From assembly GCF_014199945.1 (NCBI RefSeq), contig NZ_JACHOR010000003.1, forward strand, positions 434,001-498,000: a stretch of 64,000 bases of DNA, in the 5' to 3' direction. Positions 53,345-63,916 of this stretch are shown here, in pieces. The stretch is from Brevundimonas variabilis (GTDB lineage: Bacteria; Pseudomonadota; Alphaproteobacteria; Caulobacterales; Caulobacteraceae). How positions within the stretch are numbered: position 1 is the stretch's first letter; each line of letters opens with the position of its first letter. The notes below the pieces were generated by a model. The model was not told where the DNA came from. It made no database searches and was given only the letters and a program-made list of their open reading frames with translations. A program made the translations under genes and the position numbers.

Positions 53345-54255
53345 GCGGTCAGGCCGATCGCAGACAGTGCCATGCGGGTCGCATCCGCGATAACGGCATC
53401 GCGCTGGGCCTCCGTGGATGCATCAGTCGCGTGGAAATACGCAGCGACAATGACGGGCGGAGCCGAGGGCGGATAGATCAGGCCGATGTCGTTGGTTGGA
53501 CCATAGCCCCCGGTGCCGGTCTTGTGCGCAACGCGCCAGCCCTCGGGGACACCGGCCTTGATGCGTGCCTGGCCGGTCGGCGAGGCCGTCATCCAGTCCA
53601 GCAGTCGGTCGCGCGACGTCGGCGTCAGCGGTGTATTGGCGGCGACGAACAGGTTCTCGATGTTGAGCGCCGACTGGGCCGGGGCGATCGTGTCCTTGTC
53701 GCCGTCCAGACGGTTCATCTCGGGTTCCAGACGATCGACCCGCGTGCGCATGTCCCCGAGACTCCGGTAGAAGGCCTGCATCTGCGCGAGCCCGCCCAGT
53801 TCGCGGATCAGGAGGTTGGCAGCGGGGTTGTCGCTGACCTCGACCGTTCCCTTCATCAGGGCCTCGATCGACAGTGTCCGTCCGACCGCGGGCTGGGTCA
53901 CCGGCGCGTGTGTGACCATGTCCGCCGCCGTCACGGCTATGGCACGGTCGAGGCGCTCCTGGCCTCCCTGCACCCGGACAAGGGTTGCCGCCGCGAGGTA
54001 CATCTTGAAGGTCGAGCAGTAGACAAACCGTTCTTCCCCCCGCCAGGCGAGGGTCTCGCCGGTAGCGGTGTTGCGCAGCGCGAAACCCAGCCGTCCCCCG
54101 TGACGGGCTTCCAGAGCAGCGAGGTCAAGCGAACGGCCGCCCTCTGCCGCAACCGGGGTGGACCGAGCCGTCTCGGTCTGGCGCGCACATCCGGACAGGC
54201 CGATGCCCACTGCGCCGAGGCCGGTGAGGATGCTTCTGCGATCCGGCGAGGTCAT
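53341..54255 (-). CDS. Class A beta-lactamase, Tat/lipoprotein type, inside the flagellar operon
   Basis: A 304-aa enzyme with all class A motifs: STFK at 81-84 (nucleophile Ser81), SDN at 141-143, the omega-loop EPEMN at 177-181 (Glu177) and KTG at 245-247. The N-terminus has a twin-arginine motif (DRRSILTGLGAVGIGLSGCA) and a lipobox cysteine at 23, so it is probably a Tat-exported lipoprotein. It hydrolyses penicillins and possibly cephalosporins; the spectrum cannot be predicted. It starts 2 bp after the flbD stop and overlaps the flhA start, so it is fully embedded in the flagellar transcript. Confidence 0.93.
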   Translation of the reverse strand: MTSPDRRSILTGLGAVGIGLSGCARQTETARSTPVAAEGGRSLDLAALEARHGGRLGFALRNTATGETLAWRGEERFVYCSTFKMYLAAATLVRVQGGQERLDRAIAVTAADMVTHAPVTQPAVGRTLSIEALMKGTVEVSDNPAANLLIRELGGLAQMQAFYRSLGDMRTRVDRLEPEMNRLDGDKDTIAPAQSALNIENLFVAANTPLTPTSRDRLLDWMTASPTGQARIKAGVPEGWRVAHKTGTGGYGPTNDIGLIYPPSAPPVIVAAYFHATDASTEAQRDAVIADATRMALSAIGLTA

Positions 54256-54257
54256 GC

Positions 54258-55646
<1,389 letters not shown>

Positions 55647-55688
55647 GGGTCTTCTCCTGTTAAGTCTCTAATCGCGATCGGGGCGGGG

Positions 55689-56018
55689 TCAGCCGCCCTG
55701 ATCCTCTGTCTTGATGATTTCCGTCATGGTCACGCCCAGCCGGTCTTCCACGACGACGACCTCGCCGCGGGCGACCAGCCGGTTGTTCACGAAGATGTCG
55801 ATGGCCTCGCCGACCTTGCGATCCAGCTCGAGCACGCTGCCGCGGTTCAGCTTGAGCAGCTGCGCCACGGTCATGTGCGCCTTGCCGAGCACGGCCGATA
55901 TGTTGACGGGGACGTCGAATACAGGGGCGAGGTCGGTCGCCGATTTGTCGCCGACGTCGTCCCCCAGGGTCATGGCAGTGGAGCTCGGAAACTCCTCAAG
56001 GCTCAGATCATCGGCCAT
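55689..56018 (-). CDS. fliN: Flagellar motor switch protein FliN
   Basis: A 109-aa C-ring protein of the SpoA/surface-presentation-of-antigens fold. The core reads FDVPVNISAVLGKAHMTVAQLLKLNRGSVLELDRKVGEAIDIFVNNRLVARGEVVVVEDRLGVTMTEI, a standard FliN. It controls rotation direction and binds the export ATPase regulator FliH. Its ATG overlaps the stop of flbE (TGATG). A 42-bp gap separates it from flbD. Confidence 0.95.
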   Translation of the reverse strand: MADDLSLEEFPSSTAMTLGDDVGDKSATDLAPVFDVPVNISAVLGKAHMTVAQLLKLNRGSVLELDRKVGEAIDIFVNNRLVARGEVVVVEDRLGVTMTEIIKTEDQGG

Positions 56019-56680
56019 CAGTGTGAACTTCCATGTGAGAGATTTTCGGCATGCCCGGCCTCGGCGGCGAGCGCTGCCGTGAGCGCCTCGCCCATCCGGA
56101 CGGCAGCCTCGGCGGGGTCGAAATCCGCGCGGCCGTCGGCCCATTCCAGCTGGAAGGCGGCCATCGGCAGGGCCGGATCATCCCGAAAGGCGATCAGTCC
56201 CGAGAACCCGGCATCGATGGCGACGGCCTGGAGTCGGGTCCGGACCGCATCATCCAGACCCGCTGCGCGGATGACCAGACGCGGCGATGCGTCGATCTCC
56301 TGACCCAGGGCCTCGAGCGCGGCCTGCAGGGGACCAGCGGGGAAATGGTTCAGGGCAGCGAGCGCGATTATACGACCCGCAGCCAGTGCAAGCTCGGCAG
56401 AGTGTTCGCGATGCATCTGGGCTGCATGCGCCAGTGATGGCGCGGCGTCCGCAATCGCCTGGCCAATCGCAGCCACGGCCATCGCCTCCACGCTTGCGAC
56501 CTCGGCCAGCGCCGCCTCGCGGGCTTCCAGACGGGCCTGTGCCACCAGCGCCTCGACCTCTGCGGGGGCATAGGACCGCTTCATGGGCTGAAAGGTCGAG
56601 GGCCGCAGGACGGATCCACCGGCATCGAATTCGGTGTCGAAGTGGAAGGCCTTGTAGGTTTCGGGGGAGGGCTGGGTCAT
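56018..56680 (-). CDS. flbE: FliH-like flagellar assembly protein (FlbE)
   Basis: A 220-aa protein at the flbE/fliH position between fliG and fliN. The N-terminal 35 residues are unstructured, followed by a long Ala/Glu-rich helix (EVEALVAQARLEAREAALAEVASVEAMAVAAIGQAIADAA) and a C-terminal domain (LVIRAAGLDDAVRTRLQAVAIDAGFSGLIAFRDDP). FliH-type proteins regulate the FliI export ATPase and tie it to FliN. The sequence is weakly conserved; position and shape carry the assignment. The ATG follows the fliG stop after one base. Confidence 0.85.
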   Translation of the reverse strand: MTQPSPETYKAFHFDTEFDAGGSVLRPSTFQPMKRSYAPAEVEALVAQARLEAREAALAEVASVEAMAVAAIGQAIADAAPSLAHAAQMHREHSAELALAAGRIIALAALNHFPAGPLQAALEALGQEIDASPRLVIRAAGLDDAVRTRLQAVAIDAGFSGLIAFRDDPALPMAAFQLEWADGRADFDPAEAAVRMGEALTAALAAEAGHAENLSHGSSH

Positions 56681-56681
56681 G

Positions 56682-57722
56682 TCAGTAGATCAGCTCGTCG
56701 TCGGCACCGCCGGCACCCGCCAGCATGATCTCGCCCTTGGCCGCCAGATCCTTGGCAATCTGGACCATCATCATCTGGGCCGAGTCGACGTCCTTCAGAC
56801 GCACCGGACCCATGGATTCCATGTCCTCGCGCATGATCTTGGCCGCGCGTTCGCTCATGTTCGTGAAGAACATCTCGCGCAGAGATTCCGACGCCCCCTT
56901 CAGCGCCAGACCCAGCTTGTCCTTCTCGACAGCACGCAGGAGGGTCTGCACGCCGCCCGGATCCAGCTTGGACAGGTCCTCGAACACGAACATCAGGGCC
57001 CGGATGCGTTCAGCGGACTCGCGATTGCGCTCCTCGAGCGCGCCGATGAAGCGCGCTTCGGTCTGGCGATCGAACGAGTTGAAGATGTCGGCCATGGCCT
57101 CATGGCTGTCGCGTTTCGACGTCCGGGCCAGGTTGGACATGAACTCGGTTCGCAGGGTCTGTTCGATCTTGTCGAGGATCTCGCGCTGCACCGGTTCCAT
57201 CCGAAGCATGCGCTGCACACACTCGAGCGCAAAATCCTCGGGCAGGCTGGTGAGCACGCGCGCGGCGTGGTCAGGCTTAACCTTGGACAGGACCACGGCA
57301 ACGGTCTGGGGGTATTCGTTCTTCAGATAGTTGGCGAGGACAGCCTCGTTCACATTGCCGAGCTTGTCCCACATCGTGCGACCCGCAGGCCCACGGATTT
57401 CCTCCATGAGGCTGTCGACGCGATCCGACGGCATGAAGGACGAGAGCAGCCGCTGGGTCTGCTCGAAACTCCCCATGACGGCACCGGACCCGGACATGCC
57501 GGACACGAACTCGACCATGAGTTCCTCGACGACCGAGGACGACACCGTGCCCAGCCCTGCCATGGCCTGGGAGATTTCCTTGATCTCCTCGTCGTCCAGT
57601 CCCTGCCAGAGCCGCGTGTGCTCTGGGCCAAGCGCCAGAAGGATGACAGCCGCCTTTTCGGGCCCCGTCAGCTTCTTGGCGTCATCAACGGAAGCCGATC
57701 GATTGGCGGGACGGGCAGCCAT
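56682..57722 (-). CDS. fliG: Flagellar motor switch protein FliG
   Basis: A 346-aa C-ring protein of normal length: N-terminal domain binding FliF ([19 protein letters not shown]), the middle EHPQ-type region ([28 protein letters not shown]) and the C-terminal torque domain ([49 protein letters not shown]). It couples stator ion flow to rotor turning. The start overlaps the fliF stop (TGATG). Confidence 0.96.
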   Translation of the reverse strand: MAARPANRSASVDDAKKLTGPEKAAVILLALGPEHTRLWQGLDDEEIKEISQAMAGLGTVSSSVVEELMVEFVSGMSGSGAVMGSFEQTQRLLSSFMPSDRVDSLMEEIRGPAGRTMWDKLGNVNEAVLANYLKNEYPQTVAVVLSKVKPDHAARVLTSLPEDFALECVQRMLRMEPVQREILDKIEQTLRTEFMSNLARTSKRDSHEAMADIFNSFDRQTEARFIGALEERNRESAERIRALMFVFEDLSKLDPGGVQTLLRAVEKDKLGLALKGASESLREMFFTNMSERAAKIMREDMESMGPVRLKDVDSAQMMMVQIAKDLAAKGEIMLAGAGGADDELIY

Positions 57723-59383
57723 CAGGTTTCGTGGACCCAGCCACGCAGGATGGTCGTCGATTCATCGGGGTGCTTCTCGACGAAATCCGCGACCTTCTTC
57801 ACCGAAGACGCCTTCACCTGCCCCTCGATGCGAGCGATATCGAGCCGCTGGTCCATCTCGGTGGGCGGCGCGATCTGTCCCATGGGGCCACCGCCTCCGC
57901 CGACCAGCGTCGTCTGCAGGGCCGTAACCTGTGGCCCCCCTGCCAGGGCTGGAACGCCACTGGTCGAGACCGTTTTCAACAGGGGACGCAGGACGAAGAA
58001 GATCAGCAGCAGTCCGGTGATCAGCAGCACCAGAAGCTCGACGCCCCGCATCAGGTCGTCCTTGGTAAAGTTCAGCAGCGGATTCCCGGCGTCCGTCCCG
58101 CCCGCCGTGATCCCGGCGTCGCGATTGAAGGGGACGTTCAGAACCTCGATCTTGTCACCGCGCGCCTCGTCGATGCCAACGGCCGCCGCCACCAGGGCCT
58201 TGATCTGCTCGATCTCGGCCGGCGTGCGGGCCGCATAGGTCGGCGCGGCATCGCCCTCGCCCGGCGTCCATTTGCCATCGACGGCGACCGAGACCGACAG
58301 CTTCTTGACCTCGCCCGGTTCCTTGATGGTGGTCGTGGAGGTGTTCGAGATCTCGTAGTTGGTGGTCTCGGTCGTATCCGAGCTGGTCGAACCGCCGGCA
58401 CCCGTCGCCGGGGCCTCGCCGCCGGGGATATTGTTGGTGGCGGTCGCCCCGCCATTGGGCAGACCCGAGCTGTCGGTCGATTCCGAGCCGTTGGTCGATG
58501 TCGACCGAACCACCTGACCATCCGGATCGAACGTCTGCTCCTGGGTGGTGGAACGTGTGTGATCGATATCGGCGGTCACGACGACGCGGGCCGCGCCGAC
58601 GCCGACGACGCCTTCCACGATTTCCTTGATCCGTGCCTGGAGCTGGGCTTCTGTCGCGCCCTTGGCTTCCTGGGCGGAGGCGGCCGAGAACCCGGCATCA
58701 TCGGAACCGGCGGCGAGCGTCTGGCCGCTTTCGTCGGCAACGGTCACCTTGGCCGGCTTCAGGTTGGGAACGGAAGACGCGACCACGTTGCGGATTGCGT
58801 CGACCTGGTCGGCGGTCAGGCGGCGTGAACCCAGTCCGACCATCACCGATGCCGTGGGCTCGGCGGCGTCCTGCTGGAATAGTTCGCGCCTTGGCATGGC
58901 GATCTGCACACGCGCGGAGTTGATGCCCTTCATCGACATGATGGTGCGGGCCAGCTCACCCTGCAGGGCACGCTGCTCGTTGATGTTCTGCTGGAACTCG
59001 GTCTGGCCGAGAACGGACTGGGTGTCGAAGATCTCGTAGCCGACCGAGCCGGAGGTCACGAGCCCCTTGCCGGCCAGCATCAGCCGCGCCTCGCCGACCT
59101 GATCCCGGTTCACCATGATGGTCGAGCCATCGCCACGGGTCGAATACTCGATGCCGGACTGCTCCAGCGAGGCCGTGATTTCCGAGGCTTCGGAGAGATC
59201 GAGATTGGAGTACAGCAGGGCGTCCGGGGCCTGACCGACCCGCATCATGACGGCCACCAACACGGCAGCCACGCCTGCGGCGATACCCAGCACGGCGGCC
59301 AGACGTCCGATCCCGAATCTCTGCAACGCCGCCGTAAAGCCGCCCACGCGTTCCCGCCCCATACTGGCGGGAGGTCCAGACAC
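57722..59383 (-). CDS. fliF: Flagellar MS-ring protein FliF
   Basis: A 553-aa inner-membrane ring protein. Transmembrane helices lie at about 27-48 and 450-472. Between them are the ring-building YscJ/FliF domains ([54 protein letters not shown]) and a low-complexity periplasmic loop rich in Ser/Thr/Gly/Glu (about 290-345). The C-terminal tail ([24 protein letters not shown]) binds FliG. It is the first gene of the operon fliF-fliG-flbE-fliN-flbD-bla-flhA. Confidence 0.96.
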   Translation of the reverse strand: MSGPPASMGRERVGGFTAALQRFGIGRLAAVLGIAAGVAAVLVAVMMRVGQAPDALLYSNLDLSEASEITASLEQSGIEYSTRGDGSTIMVNRDQVGEARLMLAGKGLVTSGSVGYEIFDTQSVLGQTEFQQNINEQRALQGELARTIMSMKGINSARVQIAMPRRELFQQDAAEPTASVMVGLGSRRLTADQVDAIRNVVASSVPNLKPAKVTVADESGQTLAAGSDDAGFSAASAQEAKGATEAQLQARIKEIVEGVVGVGAARVVVTADIDHTRSTTQEQTFDPDGQVVRSTSTNGSESTDSSGLPNGGATATNNIPGGEAPATGAGGSTSSDTTETTNYEISNTSTTTIKEPGEVKKLSVSVAVDGKWTPGEGDAAPTYAARTPAEIEQIKALVAAAVGIDEARGDKIEVLNVPFNRDAGITAGGTDAGNPLLNFTKDDLMRGVELLVLLITGLLLIFFVLRPLLKTVSTSGVPALAGGPQVTALQTTLVGGGGGPMGQIAPPTEMDQRLDIARIEGQVKASSVKKVADFVEKHPDESTTILRGWVHET

Positions 59384-59414
59384 GCCCGCTAGGCAGAAAC
59401 TGCCGCCTTTGTAG

Positions 59415-59429
59415 TAAACGCTGCGTTAA
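59415..59429 (-). promoter_or_regulatory. Candidate CtrA binding site upstream of fliF
   Basis: The minus strand reads TTAACGCAGCGTTTA, TTAA-N7-TTTA, one base from the CtrA consensus TTAA-N7-TTAA, 32-46 bp upstream of the fliF start. Another TTAA lies 9 bases further upstream at 59439-59442. In Caulobacter fliF is a class II gene under CtrA, so the site fits, but the match is short. Confidence 0.45.
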
Positions 59430-59449
59430 GGGGCGGCGTTAAGGAGCGG

Positions 59450-60463
59450 TCATTCCGGCAGATTCGGCAGAACCGGGGGTGCCCCGGACGGCAGGGGTTC
59501 GTCCGGCTGGCGCAGCCAGGCCTCCACATCCCGATAGACGGTGGCGGCCTGGAGGTCGCGGTTCAGCAGATGATATCCCTGCGGATACCAGGCGGTCCGG
59601 AGCGACTTCGACGCGCCGGCGCGTTCCAGGGCGCGACGCATGGGCCGCGTCTCGATGATGTCGTCGCGGGCCCCGTACATCAGAAGCGTAGGAACCTGTG
59701 TCTGGCCCAATTTGCGTGTCGCGCTTTCCATGAGATCGACCAGCCCCGACAGGCTGTCGAAACGCGTGCTCCGGATGAAGGCAGGATCGGCGCCGTTGCG
59801 CACCAGCTGGACGAGGTTGTCCGTGGCGCGGATGTCGCGCACGGCCCAGTCGGGAGGCTCGACCGCGCGATCGCCGAACAGCCCGGCAGCGACCCGCAGC
59901 GAATAGCGGTTCGGCAGGGTCTGGCTCGACCAGCCCCAGACCGCCGGGGCCAGAAGGATCACGCGATCGGCGGATGGCGGATTGTCCGAAGCGAAGGCAG
60001 AAATGGCCACCGCCCCGCCCATGCTCTCGCCGACCACGGCCAGGGTGGCCCGCGGGTGTCGCGCCCGCATCAGGTCCACCACCGTTCGCAGGTCCTGCGT
60101 CATCCTCCCCTCGCCGGCCCAGAGGCCCCTCCCCGGTGCGCGGCCAAAGCCTCTCTGGTCATAGGCATAGGTTGCGATGCCCCGCTCTGCCCAGGCCGGA
60201 CCCGCCAGATGAAACGCGGCGGAGAAGTCATTCATGCCGTGCAGCGCCGCGATGACGACCTCGGCCTCCTCCGGGCCCCAGCGCAGGAACGGCAGGCGCG
60301 CTGAGTCATCGACAATAAAGGCTCCGAGCGTCCCGGGCAGGACAGGGTCCTCGATGCGGGGGCCTGTAAAGCCGGGCGGTGGCGCCATCGCTGGCTGAAC
60401 GAAAGGCGTTGCGCACCCGGACAGCGCCAGCGCCGACATCAGGATCAGAAGCATCCGCATCAT
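59450..60463 (-). CDS. Alpha/beta hydrolase lipoprotein (monoacylglycerol-lipase-like)
   Basis: A 337-aa hydrolase with a lipoprotein signal (MMRMLLILMSALALSGCA, lipobox Cys at 17). The fold is of the lysophospholipase/monoacylglycerol lipase group: HGMNDFSAAFHLAGPAWAERGIATYAYDQRGFGRAPG, nucleophile elbow GESMGG, Asp in MYGARDDIIETRP and His in GYHLLNRD. It should cleave acyl esters on the outer or inner membrane surface. The ATG at 60463 overlaps the upstream glycosylase stop (ATGA). Confidence 0.9.
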   Translation of the reverse strand: MMRMLLILMSALALSGCATPFVQPAMAPPPGFTGPRIEDPVLPGTLGAFIVDDSARLPFLRWGPEEAEVVIAALHGMNDFSAAFHLAGPAWAERGIATYAYDQRGFGRAPGRGLWAGEGRMTQDLRTVVDLMRARHPRATLAVVGESMGGAVAISAFASDNPPSADRVILLAPAVWGWSSQTLPNRYSLRVAAGLFGDRAVEPPDWAVRDIRATDNLVQLVRNGADPAFIRSTRFDSLSGLVDLMESATRKLGQTQVPTLLMYGARDDIIETRPMRRALERAGASKSLRTAWYPQGYHLLNRDLQAATVYRDVEAWLRQPDEPLPSGAPPVLPNLPE

Positions 60464-61065
60464 GTCGACAGGATGCTCCGAACCCGATCGCGCAGCCAAG
60501 GCACGACCTCTTGCTCGAACCACGGATTTCGCCGCAGCCACGCCGTGTTCCGCCAGGACGGGTGAGGCATGGGCAGGATGTCGGGCGCGAAATCACGCCA
60601 GGCCTGCACGGTCTCGGTCATGTTCCGGCCGGCGCGCGCTCCCAGCGCCCAGGCCTGGGCATAGCCTCCGACCAGCAGGGTCAATTCCATTCGGGGCAGT
60701 TCGGCCAGCAGCCGTGCCCGCCAGAGCTCCGCACACCGGCGGGGGGGCGGATAGTCACCGCCCTTTGGAGCCGTTCCCGGATAGCAGAAGGCCTGCGCCG
60801 CGACCCCGATCCTGGGATCGGCATAGAAACGGTCGTACTCCACGCCCATCCAGTCCCGCAGACGATCGCCGGACGGGTCGGTGAATGGCAGGCCGCTCTC
60901 ATGCACCCGACGCCCCGGAGCCTGACCACAGATCAGCAGACGCGTCTGCGGAAACACGCGGACTACCGGCCGCGGTGTGTGCGGCAGCTCGCCGAGACAG
61001 GCCCGGCACGACCGGATGTCCGCCAGGACCCTGTCGAGACCGGTCTCAGGCGAAGTCGTCGTCAT
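60460..61065 (-). CDS. Uracil-DNA glycosylase family protein
   Basis: A 201-aa UDG-superfamily protein. The water-activating loop motif reads GQAPGRRVHESGLPFTDPSGDRLRDWMG and the DNA-intercalating motif is MPHPSWRNT. A Cys pair near the N-terminus (SCRACLGELP) resembles the iron-sulfur arrangement of family 4/5 enzymes but a full four-Cys cluster is not evident. It may be a base-excision enzyme of a less-studied subgroup. It shares its start region with the DUF3253 gene (20-bp overlap) and is coupled to the lipoprotein hydrolase. Confidence 0.85.
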   Translation of the reverse strand: MTTTSPETGLDRVLADIRSCRACLGELPHTPRPVVRVFPQTRLLICGQAPGRRVHESGLPFTDPSGDRLRDWMGVEYDRFYADPRIGVAAQAFCYPGTAPKGGDYPPPRRCAELWRARLLAELPRMELTLLVGGYAQAWALGARAGRNMTETVQAWRDFAPDILPMPHPSWRNTAWLRRNPWFEQEVVPWLRDRVRSILST

Positions 61066-61366
61066 CCGTCACGACGGGAGGACGCGCCGCCAGAGCGGCC
61101 GCCGTTTCGTCGGCGGTCGGATAGCGCAGGCGGATCACGCCCTTGAAGGCATTGGGATCAACCGGCTTGCCCTTCTTGGTGATGGTCAGCCTGCCCTGAC
61201 GCATCAGGCCAAGCGCCATGCCCCGGACCTTGGGCATCATCCGCTGCCACTGTTCCGGCTGCAGCGCCTTGGCCACTTCGGCGGGTTCGATGCTCTTGCC
61301 GTTATCGCCCTTCGGGTCGATCGCGGACAGTTTTTCGAAGATTGCAGTTTCGATGGGGTCGCTCAT
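61046..61366 (-). CDS. DUF3253 small winged-helix-like protein
   Basis: A 106-aa protein matching DUF3253: DPIETAIFEKLSAIDPKGDNGKSIEPAEVAKALQPEQWQRMMPKVRGMALGLMRQGRLTITKKGKPVDPNAFKGVIRLRY. The pattern resembles a short winged helix. Function unknown. The ATG at 61366 is preferred over 61384; neither has a good ribosome binding site. It precedes the uracil-DNA glycosylase gene and overlaps it by 20 bp, so the two are made together. Confidence 0.85.
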   Translation of the reverse strand: MSDPIETAIFEKLSAIDPKGDNGKSIEPAEVAKALQPEQWQRMMPKVRGMALGLMRQGRLTITKKGKPVDPNAFKGVIRLRYPTADETAAALAARPPVVTDDDDFA

Positions 61367-61415
61367 TGGATCACTATGCTGCATTGCGGGAGCGATAAGA
61401 AGGCGGAGTTTTCAG

Positions 61416-61850
61416 ATGGTAGCCAAAGTCACAGTCGCCGATGGCGAGTTTTCAGGCTGGCAGACCTACGACCTGCACGGCACCTTCGATCAGGTCGTGG
61501 GGCCTTTCTTCTTCAAGCCGGACCCCGACGGCAAGATGCGCTGCGCCTTCCGGGCCGAACCCAAGCACATGAACGCGGGCGACCGGATGCATGGCGGCTG
61601 CCTGATGACCTTTGCCGACATCGGCATGTTCCAGATTGCCTACAACGAGATGGAGGGCAAGAACGGCGTGACGATCCAGCTCGACAGCACCTTCATCGAC
61701 GGAGCCTATGTCGGCGAACGCGTCGAGTGCACGGGTGAGGTTGTCCGCGCCGGCGGGTCGCTGATCTTCGTGCGCGGCCAGATCACGACAGGCACGCGGA
61801 CGCTGATGACTTTCTCGGGCGTCATCAAGAAGTTCACACCACGCACCTGA
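61416..61850 (+). CDS. Hotdog-fold thioesterase (PaaI family)
   Basis: A 144-aa hotdog-fold protein. The central helix starts after MHGGCLMTFADIGMFQIAY, where the conserved HGG turn and Asp (FADIG) form the active site of PaaI-type thioesterases. The remaining strands are VTIQLDSTFIDGAYVGERVECTGEV and LIFVRGQITTGTRTLMTFSGV. It should hydrolyse an acyl-CoA thioester. Divergent from the DUF3253 gene. Normal length. Confidence 0.9.
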   Translation: MVAKVTVADGEFSGWQTYDLHGTFDQVVGPFFFKPDPDGKMRCAFRAEPKHMNAGDRMHGGCLMTFADIGMFQIAYNEMEGKNGVTIQLDSTFIDGAYVGERVECTGEVVRAGGSLIFVRGQITTGTRTLMTFSGVIKKFTPRT

Positions 61851-61874
61851 TCAGCCCGTCGGGAGACCGTCCGG

Positions 61875-62495
61875 TCAGACGCCGGCCTTCGCCGCAGGTC
61901 GGGCGCGGCATGCTTCGAACCAGCGGGCGAGGTTCGTCAGGTCTTCGGGCGGCCGATATTTGATCAGCCTCGCGAAATCCAGACCAACGGCCGAGACCAC
62001 ATCGGCGATGGTGAACCGGTCCGCGGCGATGAACTCATGTTCGGCCAGATGTCGGTCCAGCGTCTTCATGAACCGCTCGGCCGCGACCCGGTTGTAGTCG
62101 GCCAGTTGTGGCACCTGGACCGCCTCGAGGGCGGCCAGCGCCGGATGCGAATGGCGCACGTTCAGCATGATCGGATTTGCGAGATAGAACTCGCACCGCC
62201 GCGTCCACATCTCGATGATGGCCTGTTCCTTCGGATCGTGCCCGAACAGGTTGGGTTCGGGATAGAGGGCCTCGAGATAGCGACAGATCGCGACTGACTC
62301 CGAGATGCAGGCGCCGTCATCCAGTTCCAGCGATGGAACATGGGGCACACCGACGCGATCCCGATACTCCCGGGTCTTGTGCTCTCCGGACATGATGTCG
62401 ACCTGGATGATCTCGACATCCTCGATGCCTTTTTCGGCCATGACCCAGCGCACCCGGCGCGGGTTGGGGGCGCGGTGACTGTCATACAGTTTCAT
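61875..62495 (-). CDS. Glutathione S-transferase family protein
   Basis: A 206-aa GST. The thioredoxin-like N-terminal domain (MKLYDSHRAPNPRRVRWVMAEKGI, then VPSLELDDGACISESVAICRYLE with the glutathione-binding SES) is followed by the all-helical domain (AADRFTIADVVSAVGLDFARLI). The N-terminal pattern SHRAPNPRRVRW is usual for a bacterial GST group of unknown substrate. It lies 14 bp downstream of the CNT transporter gene on the same strand. Confidence 0.92.
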   Translation of the reverse strand: MKLYDSHRAPNPRRVRWVMAEKGIEDVEIIQVDIMSGEHKTREYRDRVGVPHVPSLELDDGACISESVAICRYLEALYPEPNLFGHDPKEQAIIEMWTRRCEFYLANPIMLNVRHSHPALAALEAVQVPQLADYNRVAAERFMKTLDRHLAEHEFIAADRFTIADVVSAVGLDFARLIKYRPPEDLTNLARWFEACRARPAAKAGV

Positions 62496-62509
62496 AACCT
62501 TGCTCCGGG

Positions 62510-63781
62510 TCAGGCGAAGATGGCGGCGGGCATCAGGCCCACCACGGCGGCGGTCATCAGGGTGGACAGAAAACCCGCGAACAGGGCCTTCCAGACCATG
62601 CCCAGGACCTCTTCACGCCGTTCTGGGATCAGCACGCTCAGCCCCGTGACCGTGATGCCGACCGATCCGATATTGGCGAAGCCGCACAGGGCATAGGTCA
62701 TCAGCATCCGCGTGCGCTCGCTCATCTCGGCGACAGGGACCTTGCCCAGTTCGATGAAGGCGACGAACTCCGTCAGGGTCAGCTTGACGCCCAGCAACCA
62801 GCCGGCGCGGCCGGCCTCGGACCACTCGACACCCATGAGCCAGGCCACCGGCATGAACAGCCAGCCGAGCAGCCGCTCGACCGTCACCGGCGCGTCAAAC
62901 AGCCAGAAGCCGCCCACCATGACATTGACCAGGGCCACCAGGGCCACGAACACGATCAGGACGGCCGAGATATTCAGCACGACCATCAGTCCGTCTGCCG
63001 TGCCCTTGACGATGGCATCGATCGCCGAGTCGTACTTAAGCGCCGAGCCATAGTCGGCCGTCTCGCCGCCCTGTCCGGGTGTCTCGGGGATGATGATCCG
63101 GGCGAGCAGGATGCCGGCCGGGGCCGAAACGATCGAGGCCACCAGCACATGGCCCGCTGCGTTCGGCAGCACCGCCGAAAGGATGGAGGCATAGGCCACC
63201 ATGGTTGATCCTGCGACCGTGGCCAGGCCGACGACCATCATCAGGAAGATTTCGGAACGTGTCAGCTTGTCGAGATAGGCCCGGATCACGATCGGGCTCT
63301 CGATCATGCCCAGGAAGATGTTGGCCGCAACGGCGAGTGCCGAGGCCCCGCCCAGTCCCATCGTCTTCTGGAACAGAAAGCCGAAGCCCAGCGTGATCCA
63401 TTTCAGCACCTTCCAGTGCCACAGCAGGGCCGAAAGGGCCGAGATCACGAGGATGAGCGGGAGCACGTTGAAGGCGAAGGTGAACAGGGCGCCCTCATTG
63501 CCGACCACATAGGGCTGATCGCCGCCCGCCAGATAGCCGAACACGAACTGGGTGCCCCTCTGTGTCGCGACGTTGAGCGCATCGACCGCTCCGGTGATGG
63601 CGGCCAGCAGGGCCTGAGACCCCGGTATGGCGAACAGCGCGAGGACCAGCAGCGCCTGTACCGCGACCGCCCCCAGCGCCAGCTTCCAGGGAAAGGCCCG
63701 CCGGTTCTCCGACAGGGCCCAGCAGGCAGCAATGACGGCAAGAACACCGAGCAGGCTCTGGAGATTCAGCAGGCTGAACAT
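62510..63781 (-). CDS. Concentrative nucleoside transporter (CNT/NupC family)
   Basis: A 423-aa inner-membrane symporter with about 10 hydrophobic segments. Family marks are GNEGALFTFAFNVLPLILVISALSALLWHWKVLKWI, the repeat-1 FLGMIESPIVIRAYL (usual GQTEAP/ES motif), TVAGSTMVAYASIL and CGFANIGSVGITVTGL in the second repeat. It takes up nucleosides with H+ or Na+. The ATG at 63781 begins the polar N-terminus expected. Possible two-gene unit with the GST gene. Confidence 0.93.
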   Translation of the reverse strand: MFSLLNLQSLLGVLAVIAACWALSENRRAFPWKLALGAVAVQALLVLALFAIPGSQALLAAITGAVDALNVATQRGTQFVFGYLAGGDQPYVVGNEGALFTFAFNVLPLILVISALSALLWHWKVLKWITLGFGFLFQKTMGLGGASALAVAANIFLGMIESPIVIRAYLDKLTRSEIFLMMVVGLATVAGSTMVAYASILSAVLPNAAGHVLVASIVSAPAGILLARIIIPETPGQGGETADYGSALKYDSAIDAIVKGTADGLMVVLNISAVLIVFVALVALVNVMVGGFWLFDAPVTVERLLGWLFMPVAWLMGVEWSEAGRAGWLLGVKLTLTEFVAFIELGKVPVAEMSERTRMLMTYALCGFANIGSVGITVTGLSVLIPERREEVLGMVWKALFAGFLSTLMTAAVVGLMPAAIFA

Positions 63782-63916
63782 GAGTTTCGATCTTTTCCCC
63801 GGGTCGGCACCGCGTCCCCCGCTCCGCTTGAACGACGCCGGTCGATCTCTGGCAAGACCGAAGTGATCCCGGCGAGCTGTGGAGTCACATTTCTCGCCGT
63901 CTCAGCGGCCCGAACG

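Noticed and set aside
51581-53476. Plus-strand ORF of 631 codons opposite flhA
   Set aside because: It is the shadow of flhA: His/Asp/Gln/Gly-rich with no recognisable fold and no start signals.
59426-59442. TTAA-N9-TTAA as a CtrA site upstream of fliF
   Set aside because: The spacing is 9, not the 7 required by CtrA; the overlapping TTAA-N7-TTTA at 59415-59429 was kept as the better candidate.
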